From: Flaveria trinervia
Taxonomy: Eukaryota; Streptophyta; Magnoliopsida; Asterales; Asteraceae
DNA length: 64,000 nucleotides
NCBI GenBank assembly: GCA_025506515.1
Contig: CM046457.1
Coordinates: 39,132,231 to 39,196,230 of the forward strand
Reading direction: 5' to 3'
Below the pieces are notes generated by a model that made no database searches, had not been told where the DNA came from, and saw only the letters and a list, made by a program, of their open reading frames with translations. The first letter of the stretch is position 1. Every line of letters starts with the position of its first letter. The position numbers were made by a program, and so were the translations under genes. This document shows positions 24,001-35,805 of the stretch, piece by piece.

Positions 24001-27000
24001 AATGATTATAAATCCTGATCATGATTAGAGTGTATAGTGTGTTCTGAAAGTGAGAAAGTGAACAACTAATACTGAATAGTATTCAGATGAGATTATTCTG
24101 TAAAAAGTTTACTAGATCTTGGGGTCTTTGGCAAATTTTTATCATTTAAGGAATCAAAAGACAACATGACCAAAGAGGACACCATTTGATAAAGTGACCA
24201 AATATAACATCAGAGATATTTTGTATATCTTGATTAAAAGTTGTTCCAATCAGCTTACAAGAAGGAAAACCAGGAAACTTTATTGACCCTGGATAATTTT
24301 GTTGTTGCAGCTTGGATCGAACTGCTAATCTAAAATTTGTTAACTTAACTTTTTAATAATCAAATAATCAGAAGCAGTATTGATTTATTCAAACAGAATC
24401 AGTTAACTCTTCAGTTGCAATTCGAAATCGCATTATTCTGATAATGTTCGAAAGCTCAAATCCAAATGCCCACTTGTAATTGATATTAAAAGACTAAGAA
24501 GCAAACATACATCAAAGAAGACAATGTTGCGGTTAGCATATCGATCGTGCAAATCAATCCCATCAAATCTTTGTGGGAATTGAACATAACAAGTCTTCTT
24601 TCCATATGCAGGATCCATCATGAAACACATCGCTTCTTTAAGAGCTTTGCTGTTGTTGAAGTAGTGATCACAATCAACATTCAAAAGATATGCACCATTT
24701 GTCAACACGGCGGATACTCGTATCTGTCAATAACAAGGCTGCATAACTAAACAACCATTTGGAAAAAGAAGTAGCCTTGCTCCTAATTATAGAGGTGGCA
24801 ATTTCAACCCATGTACTGATGAATTGGTTTATCTAAGTGTCATTTTAATCCAAACCATACCCGATACATCCTTATAGCAAAGCTATAGAGGGGTGGTGTT
24901 TTAATCAAAAAGGTCAAAAAAATTAGGTGAAAGGGAATGGGTCGAATAAAATTGTTTTAGAAATTAAAATTAATGCAATAACTATTTATAGAAAACATAA
25001 GAAACTTACAAAAACGAAGTTTAGGGGTCATTTTGCCATCTCTACTCGTAAAGATATATAGAAACATTTAAGAAAGGTGATCAAGGAAAGGATATATTAA
25101 CAAACCAAAGCATTCATAGCACCAGCTTTCTTGTGATGTTGGAAACCTGGACGTTTCTCACGAGAAACATAAACCAGGCGCGGTAGCTCATTACCATCGG
25201 TATCAAGACCTCCATTGTGTCCTAAAAACACCTACACAACCAAATCACATATACATCATTATCACATGAAAATTAAGTTTGATCTAAACCAGTGTTTTTC
25301 ACAGCAAGTGCTTAACTCTTAGCTAATGCCTCAAGTATCCTTGCCATAATAAAATGCATCAATAATTTCAGAATAATCAAGTAGATAATTATTGCTTGAA
25401 ATAAAAAATACTATGATTTTATGAAGAATATTATTCACCTGGATCATTCCCGGATGATCCCTAGGGTTATTTCCGGCCAAGGAGTTCCATCTTGCATCGT
25501 CCAACCTTCTTCAGGCATCTTTTGTGCTTTGGCTACAAGAGCATTTATCCGCACCTTAAATTCTTCATACTCTCTCTGTCATCAATATATTATAAGTCAA
25601 TTTTGCAGCAGCATGAATAAATATAGCACCTAGGCTTTAGTAATTGAGCCACAAAACCAACAAAAGGCGCATGTGCAAAATTTACACCAATCATTAGTGA
25701 GGGATGGGAATAAAAATTTGATTTATACGTGAACTTTTTAACATCTCTCAATGACTAAGGGAATCACCTGCTAGCATGAATCCATCAGTCAAAGTTTTGT
25801 TGGAGTCATCGTTTTGGTACTAAAAGAAGTGTCAAAAGGTAAAATAGCTTTGAACACTTTACTTAGTTAAAACACTATAAATGTTTTCAAATTTCACATA
25901 ACTCTTTGCATAGTTTAATATATAGTCAATTCTTATTACAATAGAACATGCCAATTCTTATGTATAAAAAAGTGTAGCATACTAGCATAGTTGCCAATTC
26001 ATATTGAAAACTGAAAACAAAATCATATCAATTCTGATGTTAAAAATCATCCGTAACAGTGAGTCTGCGACGATAAAGATTCAAAGTGTATGCAAATGGG
26101 ATAGCTCACCTTCATTGCTCTGCGTTCCTTGACAAAAGAAGGCTGGATCTTGTCCTTTAAGTAATCTATCTTCTGAGCGAAATAAAACTCGGGTGCTCTA
26201 GGTTCAATGCTATGTTTCTTGCAGAATGGAACCCACTTCCTCGCAAACTCTGCAGTCTCAGAGAGGGCCTCAAATGTGAGCATAGCAGAACCATCATCAG
26301 ACACATAGCAAGAGACTTTGTCAACAGGGTACTCCACAGCTAGAATTGATAACACCGTGTTTGCTGTGATGAGAGGAGGTTCTTTTAGTGGATCCACTGT
26401 ACTCACAAAAACATCAATAGGAGCCAGCTGTGAAGGCTCTCCGTCTCTGTCATATCTGCAAAAGCACTTTGCACTTCAGGGTTCATTGACCCATTTGATA
26501 TATGATTGTCTTGTTGTGGGCTATGTTATATCTTTAACTCATCAAATGGGTGAAATTAACAAGTTCAGTTATAAACGAAACAAGTGGGTAAAATTAAAAT
26601 TTTGCATTGAAAACTATGTTTACCTCATTGCAAGCCTGTCAAGGTAGGTCTCACGCTCAACAGGAAACCATTTTGGGAATTGATCAAGAAGCCATGATAA
26701 TGCAAACCAGACCTCACAAATAACAGATACCAACCACAATGGATAGGCATCATTCACTGGATGACTGCAACGGTATTGCAAGAAGAAACCCAAAATAATC
26801 AACCGTAGAATGATTACAATACGGTATGGTGTCAGATGAGCTGATGAAATAGGCACCACTCGACTCATTGGTTGACGAGCATCATCAGCCCTGTCACATT
26901 TAAGTTCAGGCAGCATGAGAAACAAGAACCTGTTTAAATATTCTGTGGGTAAAAATGAGTAACCTTTGTTAATATATAGGTGGCCATTTCGACTCACTTA

Positions 27001-29800
27001 CTTATGAATGAGTCAATTTGGGTTATGGTCTACCTTTAACAAGTTTAATGAGTCAACCAAATGATCGGTCAGTCACCCAGATTGTATTTATACTGCTTAC
27101 AGCCTTACAGCCTCCTAAATCATTTTATCTTTTAATAACATTAATTTCACTTTTGTAATCATACTCAACTCATCCAATATTAGTAAAAGAGTGAACAAAA
27201 ACACATCTACACAACTAAAAACAGCCTAGTTTGATCCATCTGACCCACCCTTTTCACCACTTCAAAAGAATAGAATGCCATTCACAACCCAAACAAATGA
27301 CCAGACTAATCATTGACAAAGGGTATGATTAGTCAAACTTGTGTTGTAAAAGTAACATAATTTGACCCCAACAATCATCTTTGTTTTTTTAACTTGAACT
27401 TTCATTTATGGAACTTTTGTTTCTTAATCTAGCTGTCAATGCCCCTCTCTCCAAAAGAGTTAAATATAGTACCAATTTAAATCACCACAATACCATAGAA
27501 ACAGAATCAATACTGAAAGATGCCTACATTTGCAATTCTTCACCATTGGATCCAGTGCGTTCAATCTCACTACCTCCTTTTCCTTCACTACCATATCGGT
27601 TGGTCATTTGCATAATATTTTTCTCCTGTTTTAGCTTCCACCCTTCCACTCTCTCCTTCCAGTCAACATTACCAAGGCCATAAGCATTCAAGTCTTTTGA
27701 GGGGTCCACGATTCTTACAGGAACTACAAGAAAATATATATGTATCAAATCACATGCATGCAAAGATATAAACTAACTACCACTTAAGATAGAAGTGTTT
27801 TCTGAGTTGTAGTAGTATTAGTAGTCAAGATTGCACCTGGTTGTCTAGGGTCGATGTATGGAAGTGAGTGCTTGTCACCAGGACCTAATGGACCTGAGGT
27901 ACTTCTCACAGACAAATTGTCTGTAACACTTGGAATTTCACCAGAGACCTGAAAATAGGAGTGTAAGCCCACATTTAATATCGTAAAGAAGAATGGACAA
28001 CAGAATATATGTTGGACCTCGAGTCACCCCATTATATTTTTACAATATTAGAAACTGATGGATCGCTAGGTTCAAGCCTGAAGCAACTAAACGTGGGTTG
28101 GATCAGTTGAGTAATGGGTCAAAAAAGGTAATCTTAGTGTAGTGGGTGGGTGGGTAGCACAACATTTACGTTCAAATATCATTTGATGTTATATATAATC
28201 AGGGTGCTTAAAAATATGATTAGAGAAATTATATCTTTTCAGTCTTTCAGTAGTTATTTAATTGTTTGAATGGAAAATTTCAGGAGGTTTTTAGGCTTTA
28301 AAATACACTTTTGGCATCTTTTGGCCCGTTCCCTTTTTGGCTAAACTTTTTTTCTTTTTTCATTTCACCCGTTAGTGATAAAGCATATACCGAATCGGCC
28401 CATTCATAAGTAAAGGCCTTAATAGAATTGATTAAAAAAACAACAAAGATTTTTTAAGGTTAGTGAAACTATATTCATATATCATCACTCACTTGCTGGC
28501 CATTAGTGAGAAGGGGAACTGGTTGTTGAGACTCATGTCTAGCAGATGAAGAAAGATCATTATCATCTCCTTGCCAATGGTGTCTAGCCTTGTTGTTTCC
28601 TTGAGGATAATTGAACTCGTTCTCCAAGTCATCAACATCATCCTCATCCTCATCACCATCAACCCGTGGGCTCCCTGAAAGAAGCATTTCCATAATTTAG
28701 AACTTAAAAAGTTAATCATCTATCGTTGATCAAATGTAAACATAAAAACATGTTCTTGATGAGCATAAACTAAGCTAAGCGAACCTTTGTGTCTTCTGTA
28801 TCTAGTCTTGCATTGAGGGCAGGACTGATTTCCATCTCTCCTTTCATATTCATAGCATGGCCTGCATACCGGAAAGGCACACTCATTGCAAGCAACAAAG
28901 ATATCACCACTTTCGGTTAGGCCTACGGTGTCACCACAAATCTGGCATATCTGTCCATTCAAATTCTTCAATGGCTTGGGCTGCTGCATGATCAATTTAT
29001 CAAATATATAGTTATAAACAAAAATAGATCCAAATTTGAAAGTAATTGTTAATACATTTGACTAATCAGAACCATATGATGTAGTTGATTAAAGCTTTGA
29101 ATAAGTAGGTAATTCACATCCATCTCTTAGTCTGAACTGATACCCCCAATCATCATAAAATCAGAATCAATTTCATTTAAATTGCACATCAAAATACCTC
29201 CTAAACAGAATTAGCACATCAATTATCAAAAAGGGAAGAACTTGCAGATTCCGATTCAATTATAAATTAATTGATTATAAAAATCCACATCTATTGAAGA
29301 TGCACAACTTGCCAGATCAAAACCCAATTTTTACCACATTCAACTGATATTAAACGAACACAAGTTTAAGTTATTAAACAAATTCCCCAGAAATCAAACA
29401 CCCCAAAAACCAAATCTGAGCAGAATTATAGAGTCTGAATTACGCAATCCTTGAGGAGTTGAGGAAGAACAAAAAATGAGAAATCAGCTCCCACACAATC
29501 AAAATTACAAACAGAAAATTCGGACTAATTAGTCAAACATCAGTCACAAGGTCACTGATCTGATTACACTCAGATCTAAACAAAAACCAAATTTAGATCA
29601 CACAAGATCCACACTATCACACACATCTGTTTTACTTAGCAATTAGATCTACACGAAATCAAGAATCCACATCAGAATCCAATAAGAACGAATCAAAGAA
29701 GAAGAAAAAAGAGACATACCCCTCCATCAGAATCATGTCGAATTCTGACCAATTCATTCCGCTTATGCGATCCAGCTACCAACCCAGCATTTGCCTGCAT
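21002..29800 (-). CDS. CESA1: Cellulose synthase catalytic subunit, CESA1 type (frameshift in exon 8)
   Basis: The gene encodes a family 2 glycosyltransferase that makes beta-1,4-glucan from UDP-glucose in the plasma-membrane cellulose synthase complex. About 1085 codons lie in 14 exons. Start ATG 29798-29800 gives MQANAGLVAGSHKRNELVR; stop TAG 21002-21004 after CGIDC. RING zinc finger: Cys 39, 42, 58, 61, 66, 69, 81, 84. Two N-terminal membrane helices are in exon 6. Catalytic motifs: SDDGS (Asp 398/399), DCD (565-567), TED (782-784), QVLRW (822-826), then the C-terminal helices. Plant-conserved and class-specific regions are present. The first 27 residues, acidic VDGDEDEDD segment and exon layout match Arabidopsis CESA1/CESA10, the primary-wall class. 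One base is missing in exon 8 (25471-25478), shifting frame after TPWP and stopping about 10 codons later. All other exons are clean. Residue numbers assume that base restored. A sequence error or recent null allele is equally possible. Confidence 0.95.
21002..29800 (-). other. CESA1: Exon map of the CESA1 gene
   Basis: Exons in transcript order: 29720-29800, 28785-28980, 28493-28674, 27837-27948, 27528-27723, 26624-26890, 26110-26455, 25439-25575, 25106-25231, 24511-24723, 23705-23969, 22951-23147, 22346-22696, 21002-21589. Every intron has GT at its 5' end and AG at its 3' end, and phases agree across all junctions apart from exon 8. Exon 8 is 137 bp where 138 are needed. Exon 1 is the N-terminus only, exon 2 the zinc finger, exon 3 the acidic linker, exon 6 the first membrane helices, exon 7 the first Asp motif, exon 10 DCD, exon 11 the class-specific region, exon 13 TED and QxxRW, exon 14 the last membrane helices. 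Boundaries were placed by codon continuity, not transcript data. Confidence 0.88.
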
Positions 29801-30002
29801 CTCTTCCTATTAAAGCAGAAACGGAGAAGGAATCCGCAATAAAAGAAAATTGAGATTTAGGGTTAACTGTGTGATCCGTTGTATATGAACAAAGGATCAA
29901 TTTGAGATGGTTTTCTGGAAATCACATGGGCATCGTCTCTGAAACAGTGAAACATCAACCGACGAATGATGACTTCAGCAGTATGCCTTTTCTTTGTCAC
30001 TT

Positions 30003-30011
30003 CATATATCA
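30003..30011 (-). promoter_or_regulatory. Candidate CESA1 TATA box
   Basis: On the minus strand GATATATGAA lies about 205 bp upstream of the ATG. This is a plausible distance, but the sequence is a weak match and nothing else supports it. A second AT-rich candidate (GTATATGAAC on the plus strand near 29880) is too close and on the wrong strand. Confidence 0.3.
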
Positions 30012-30221
30012 TGTGCCACTGCCTTTTGGATTAATTTAATTGCAATTGCATTTGTTTTGTAATAAAATGAAATAATTTACCGGGTTAAATGGTCATTGGT
30101 TCGACTTGAACATGCATCAGCCAAGCCAAGCCAAACCAACCACACAATTTGGATTGTAGTTGTTCATATTTACAACTTCAATGTTTTTCCATGCCTTTGT
30201 TACTTTTTGTTATTTAGCAAG

Positions 30222-30510
30222 TATAATAGCATTCACACGTTTTTGGTATTTCAATGTGACTACGTGTCATATATTATACAGCATAGTTGTGAGTGAATGA
30301 GAGTAAAAATTTATGAGGATTGTACCGTAGTTTCACATATTTGAAGAAACACCATACAACTTGCATAAATTTTTAATATTTTAAAAAGTGTTTGTGAGTA
30401 AAGGAGATAGAAAATATAATAATAAAGATATAAAAAAATATTATATAATAAAAAGAGTGAGTAAAATATATTGTTTTTAGTATAAATATAGGGATAAGAA
30501 AATGTATTCT
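30222..30510. mobile_element. MITE-like repeat, copy 1, upstream of CESA1
   Basis: This copy starts near ATAGCATTCACAC, contains TTGTGAGTGA...GAGTAAAAATTTATGAGG and an imperfect hairpin (TTGTACCGTAGTTTC / GAAACACCATACAACTT), and ends TATAAATATAGGGATAAGAAAATG. The next copy repeats these blocks in the same order. No coding sequence is present. It lies 0.42-0.71 kb upstream of the CESA1 start codon. Confidence 0.6.
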
Positions 30511-31583
30511 TAAGAGCATTCACAATAGGGTCTCCATTTTTAAGTGAGTGTATTTTTATTATATTATGGGAATGGTTGTGAGTGAGTGTGAGTAAAAATT
30601 ATAAGGGTTGTACCGTGTTTTCTAATATTTGAGGAAGAAAACGGTACAACTCCCGTAATTTTACTAGTATTTTTGAAAATTATGAGAAGAGAAAAGAAAA
30701 AAATATAAGATTATATTAGAAAGGCTGATACAACCAAAACAACCAAATAGCTTCTGGCATGCATGCACTTATGTACAAGGCATGCAAAAATATAAGGTTA
30801 CTTCGAAAGTTTTACACACTTTATAGAAAATTATTCTAAGTGTAAAATATTCCAAAGCCAAAGATAAAGTCTTCTGAAGCCAATGAAGTGAAGACTGATT
30901 TCTTCCGAAAACAGAGAAAACGTATTTTCTCTGATCAATTTTTGCATAATGTTGACTTATTTCTCGCTACAACTCTAAAGACTCACCAACTTATATAAGT
31001 TGGTGAAAAGGTTCATGTTTTTGCAACTGTAGATTAAGGTTGAGAGTCTGTAACTTTCTACTTTATACTTTATATCTTTTTTGTAATATACAAAGATGTG
31101 AGCTATGTCATGTCATAATCACAAGCCAATAGGCAATATGTTTTGTGACTGTACATTAATCTTTTTGTCTAGATTAGTGTGTTCTAGTTAGTTTTTACAT
31201 TATAGCCAGTTGTAGGATGTAGTATAAAGTATCTCATGTTCTTGTATTTCTTTTGATGTTTTGAACCACTTGTAAAAGAACTTGAAAGCAATATACATCA
31301 TTTTTGAAAACTATATTTATTTGTTCTTGTTCTTTTGTTCTGTCTTATTACTTGTTTGTTTCTTAATACATAAACACGATCCCCTATTTGATATGTTAAG
31401 TGTCTAACACTCTCCTCATTATGAAACTGATTGTATTGATCACCCTTAACCGGTCCTGCAAAAAGTAATGATAAAAATATTAAAAAGTATTATTTCATTG
31501 AAAGAGAAAAAGAAAAAAAAATAGTGTTTTAGTGTAAATATAGAGATGAGGATGGACAAGCTAGTATGAATGCTTTAAGAACT
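30511..31583. mobile_element. MITE-like repeat, copy 2, split by a Copia LTR
   Basis: The left end TAAGAGCATTCACAATAGGG and right end CTAGTATGAATGCTTTA form a short imperfect terminal inverted repeat. Inside, a strong hairpin pairs GTTGTACCGTGTTTT (about 30607-30621) with AAAACGGTACAAC (about 30639-30651). The downstream part resumes at 31461 after a Copia LTR with AGTGTAAATATAGAGATGAG, matching the end of copy 1. The family was not identified. Confidence 0.6.
30715..31460 (+). mobile_element. Copia-type LTR (Copia-A/D family), solo or fragment
   Basis: This region matches the LTRs at 32464-33032 and 49147-49801 (reverse strand): TTCCGAAA-type words, GACTCACCAACTTATATAAGTTGGTGAAAAGG, TTGTAATATACAAAGATGTGAGCTATG. 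It ends CCGGTCCTGCA, the same terminal CCTGCA as the 5' LTR at 33755-34623. No internal region follows and the left boundary is not sharp. It interrupts the second MITE-like repeat, so it is the younger insertion. Confidence 0.7.
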
Positions 31584-32463
31584 AGTAACAATACATGTGC
31601 GTTGTGATCGCTTCGTACATGACGTGATAATATACAGATTACAATTGTCTCGACTCCTTTCCGAACTTAACTTTTGTCGAAACATAGAGTTATCCAAATT
31701 TATATCGGCGAATGAAAACATTATATTTGACTTCGCTCTTTTCAAACAAAATCTACGTTCGAGACATAGATCAACTTAAATCATACATAAAATTTCCATC
31801 ATAGATGAACTCGAATATAGTGACACATACATAAAAATAAGAATGTAAGAAAATAAATTTTTTAAAGTAAATATATATAGCGGGTAAACATGAAATTTTA
31901 GAAACTCCAATGGATCAAAGTGACATTTTCTAAATTTTTATGAAAAGCATAGGGGTTCAAAGTTACAATCGAAGAAACTTGAAGGGGGATAAGTATATAT
32001 AAAACTCTAGACTAACATATAGATAAAAAAGGCTCATGTCGTCATGTTGACGTGCATTAAGTACTTCCATTATGGTTTTTAAGGTATTAATAATTGGTTT
32101 TAGTTATTCTAAGAAAGCAGAAATTAATAAGAAAGAGGTTAAACATTATTAATCATCAAATCTTATAACGAATGACTAAAAAATTCAATGACATAATCAT
32201 AAATAGTTGAATCTTTTCAATGGAGGTAATTTCTTCACTTCAAACAAGACTTGTTAATTTATTCTTCACTCCCAAAAAAACAATAAGGAATGACCAAACC
32301 TGACCCAATAACTTTAAGTGATAGACTAATGGTATTTTTGTCATAAAACAAACGTTTTATTATCTTAAATCTTGAGTGGGTCATCATGTAAACATCATCA
32401 TGCAGCTCATTATATCTAGTGTTGATCATGGAATTCAGTGCTGGTCCTTGTGTTATTCATTGG
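31584..32463. other. Intergenic, nothing recognised
   Basis: AT-rich sequence with no convincing coding capacity, repeat or RNA gene on either strand. Confidence 0.5.
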
Positions 32464-33032
32464 GTTCCAAAAGGATAGACTTAGGATAAAAGTATAGTTA
32501 CCAACTTAGACATTCCATAGCTTACATCCTAATATATTACAAAAAAATAAAAGTACATAAAGTAGAAAGCAACAAACACAAGATCTCAATGTATAGTTAC
32601 CAAAAGCATGGACCTTTTCACCAACTTGTATAAGCTGGTGAGTCTTCAAAGTTGCAGCGGAAAATGGTCCAGCTTTATTGAAAAGTACATCAGATAAAAC
32701 ATGTGTTAAAAGTCTTTAAAAGAAATCAGTCTTCACTTCTTGGCTTCGGAAGACTTTGTCTTTGAAGCTTCGGAAGACTTCACTTTTGGCTTCAGAAGAT
32801 GTTGGTCTTGTCTTTGGAAGATTTTACACTTGAAATAATTCTGATGCATGATGTAAAACTTCCGAAGCATTTCTACTCTGCACTTAAGTGCATGCATGTA
32901 GGAGAGACTTAGGATGTTTTAGGTGCATCAGCGTTTCATTAAACCTTACAAACTTCTACTTAGTACCAAGTGTCTGCATGCAGGAAGCGCTTGGGTTGTT
33001 TTAGGTGCATCAACCTTTCTATAAGCCTTACA
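32464..33032 (-). mobile_element. Copia-D1 3' LTR, 3'-truncated
   Basis: On the minus strand a polypurine tract (AAGGGGAGTT) ends at 33033 and the LTR begins TGTAAGGCTTATAG. U3 carries CTTCCGAAG-type words, and the R region has GACTCACCAGCTTATACAAGTTGGTG. It aligns by eye with the Copia-D2 LTR (49147-49801 plus 55545-55600). The terminal CCTGCA end is missing on the left. A 60-70 bp stretch of U3 (TTTGTAAGG to GCACCTAAAAC) is duplicated at 32945-33032. Confidence 0.75.
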
Positions 33033-33754
33033 AACTCCCCTTAGGTTGATGCTACCAAAACAGAGAAGTTTTTTTTCAGATATTAATAGTCCTCATCATG
33101 ATCATGACCATTCCTTTCTTCATAAATTGGTTAGGATCATTATACTTTCAAAATACATTCTCATGTCAAAGAGATTATGCAGAGTAAGTTAAAGCATGTC
33201 TTGCTAGAAGTAGACATCTTGACCACCTTGATCTCTATTTGCATACCATTTATCTGGATTTGTAGTAAAAGTCCAAGACAAGATGGGTCTTCCTGATGCA
33301 AGAGGCTCTACTTGAGTTGGAGTGGGTTGAGCAGCCTCTTCTTGCACATCCTCAGGATGCTTTGACTCGTCCCGAGGTCTGGAAATAAATGCCTTTGGTT
33401 TCTTCTTTGATACAGATTTAGAGGCCATCCTTTTCTTCATTTTTAATTAAGTAGACTAGCCTTCAGTACCAGATTATTCTGTTTTTTCTTTCTCAATTGG
33501 GTCCTCATCCCTCACAGGTTCAGAAGGAGAGGGAGTTGGGCGGGAGAGGGAGAGTGAAAGGAGCACACTTCTCGACTAAGGCAATCTCATCTGAAAGCTC
33601 AAGCTCAACTTGTCGGTCTAAAAAGAGGCTGGGCAAGTAAGCGAGGTAACTATGCATCGGAAAGAAAGCCTTCGACGTCACTATAGGCCAATGCCCTGGG
33701 CGACACACATGCTACAATGGCCAGAACAAAGGGTCGCAATCCCGCGAGGGTGAG
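33033..33754 (-). pseudogene. Copia-D1 downstream ORF (ORF3), C-terminal part
   Basis: The open stretch 33204-33440 reads MKKRMASKSVSKKKPKAF, RPRDESKHPEDVQEE, then GRPILSWTFTTNPDKWYANRDQGGQDVYF and a stop. A diverged homologue is at 55800-56130. It lies between a Copia pol (lost here) and the PPT/LTR, the place where Sirevirus-like Copia elements carry an extra ORF of unproven function, sometimes called envelope-like. A basic, lysine-rich segment is visible. The N-terminal side is broken by the Copia-A insertion at 33755. Residues at 33520-33708 may belong to it but are frame-shifted. Confidence 0.65.
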
Positions 33755-34623
33755 TGTTGGATCAAGAAGAAGCTGATGCAACCAAAACCAAATCACTTAG
33801 ACTATTTTGGTGCACCTAATAAAAGACTTCTAAAGCCAAGTATGGAACTTCCGAAGGAAATAGAGTTCTTCCAAAGACAAAGTACAAGATCAACTTCCAA
33901 ATACAAACTCTACTTCCGAAGACAAAGTGTTCACTTCCGAAGATCAAGTCTTAGAAGAAAAGATCAGAAGTGAACTTCCAAAGTATGAAGAATAGAAGAA
34001 GTCCATCAAGCCTCGGAAGAACTAGCCTCTTCCGAAGTATAAGTGGCTTCAGAAGAACTTGTTCTTCCAAAGCCAACTATCCTTCGGAAGACACTGCTAT
34101 GAACTAGTGGACATAAGTATGGTGTCTCTGACACTCCGCTGTAGAGCTCCGAGATACTGCATGGCGTTTTCTCAAAAGCCATGTAGTTGACCATAATTTA
34201 TTCCACTGTTCACCTTTATTAGTTAGTACAGTTGCCAACTTTAGTTGGTGACAAAATGTAAGTCATGGACATGTCATGACTACCATATCTTAGATAAGAC
34301 ATTATCTAAGATACCTTAAACTATAGCTTTGTAGTATTTGCTTTAGTTAGAGGATTCCAGCTGGTATCAAAGTATATCCGGTTGTAGGTAGTATTATATA
34401 TAGTTTCTCATTGTAACTCATGCAACATGCTTGTAAGAGTCTTTTAATACTTTGAGTTGAGAAGCAATATATGCAAGTACCTTGAAAATTATCGCTTTGT
34501 GTTCTTTGCTACTTATTATATTATTATCAACTCTTAGAAGAGACTCTGCTTCATCTGATCTGAGTGTAGTATAAGTGAGTTTGAGAGAAAAACCAAGTGT
34601 TAAGTGACAAAACCGATCCTGCA
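33755..34623 (+). mobile_element. Copia-A 5' LTR
   Basis: It begins TGTTGGATCAAG and ends CCGATCCTGCA, directly followed by the PBS. U3 (33830-34096) has repeated CTTCCGAAG/CTTCGGAAG words. It is inserted into ORF3 of Copia-D1. Confidence 0.8.
33832..34096. repeat. CTTCCGAAG quasi-palindrome array in Copia-A U3
   Basis: About ten copies of CTTC-C/G-GAAG with variants (CTTCCAAAG, CTTCAGAAG) lie in both orientations. Multiply repeated palindromic motifs in LTRs and near the PPT are a known hallmark of Sireviruses, which supports the lineage call. Confidence 0.75.
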
Positions 34624-34625
34624 AT

Positions 34626-34637
34626 TGGTATCATAGC
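34626..34637 (+). other. Primer-binding site of Copia-A
   Basis: TGGTATCATAGC matches the initiator tRNA-Met complement TGGTATCAGAGC with one mismatch, 2 bases after the LTR end. Confidence 0.8.
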
Positions 34638-34711
34638 ATCTTAGGCTCATAATTGTGAGATCTTACCATCCAAATCAACCTGTTTTCACTCCTCCTTATA
34701 CCACACTCAAA

Positions 34712-35477
34712 ATGGCCCTCAAAAAATCTGAAGTAGAGATGGGAACGATGACTAAAGTTCCCATCATTACCCCTGAAAACTTCAAGTCATAGAGCAGACA
34801 CATGGAAGGCTTCATCAGGTATCAAGACAACAAGATGTGGTATACTATTGTCAATGGCCCGTATTAACCCAAGGTGGCAGCACCCGTGAAAACGATGCAA
34901 TGATAGAGAAGGTCGTTGAAGATTACTCTGATGAGGACCGGAAGAAAATAGACATTGACAGCAATGCAATGACTATTCTTATGACTGCAATACCCAACTC
35001 CATCATGGTGGGGTTTGAGCATTGCAAGTCAGCCAAATAACTGTTTGATGCACTTGCTCAAATGTACTCTAGTTCTAATGACTCCAAGAAGGACTCACTG
35101 AAGCAACAGTTTGAGAACTTCACCTACATTCCTTCTCAGTCAACAATATTTCAGGTACATGGACCTCATTTCTTCCCTTCAGTCTATGGGAATTACTCCT
35201 GAACTTAGAGACCTCACAAGAAAGTTCATGAGTGCACTCCCTAATGAGTGGACGTTCTACCATGTCTCTATCAAGAGGACAGAAAATCTGAACACCCTCA
35301 CCATGCCCGAACTCTATGGGATCCTTGATGGATATCGTTTGGAGATGGAAAGCAAGAGAGGCCATCAGAAAAGCAGACCCCTAAATCTTCCTGCTAGCAA
35401 CGCTTTGATGGTTGCTGAAGGCTTGGGACCCACACATCCTCAACAGTACCTGACTTACACCCAACAACCATCCTACT
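34712..35477 (+). pseudogene. Copia-A gag, N-terminal part
   Basis: The ATG near 34712 gives MALKKSEVEMGTM, then PIITPENFKS and a stop where Copia gags have Trp. From 35111 an open stretch reads YMDLISSLQSMGI, LTRKFMSALPNEWTFY and TMPELYGILDGYRLEMESK, the C-terminal half of the plant Copia gag domain. Several frameshifts separate the two. The frame is cut at 35478 by a solo LTR and resumes at 37856. Confidence 0.8.
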
Positions 35478-35768
35478 TGTCACACCCCGACCGACGACGG
35501 AATCATCGGGGCGGACGAATGTGAAACGATTGTTCATAGCACATGGAACTAAATTAGTTGGTATAAATTAACTAATATTATTCATTGAACAATACAAGTC
35601 AATTAAGTCATTACAATACACAAAAATATAAACAACAATATAAGATGTTTAATTTATCTAAGTCCAAGTCCTATATGAGCAAGAAGAGTTCCTCAAGTAA
35701 CAAACTTGAAACATGTTAAAAAATAAAGGGTCAACTTTGAAAGTTGGTGAGTTCTCATGGGTTAAAGA

Positions 35769-35805
<37 letters not shown>

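Noticed and set aside
27408..27683. 91-codon plus frame over CESA1 exon 5
   Set aside because: Antisense to exon 5 and its flanking intron; no independent support.
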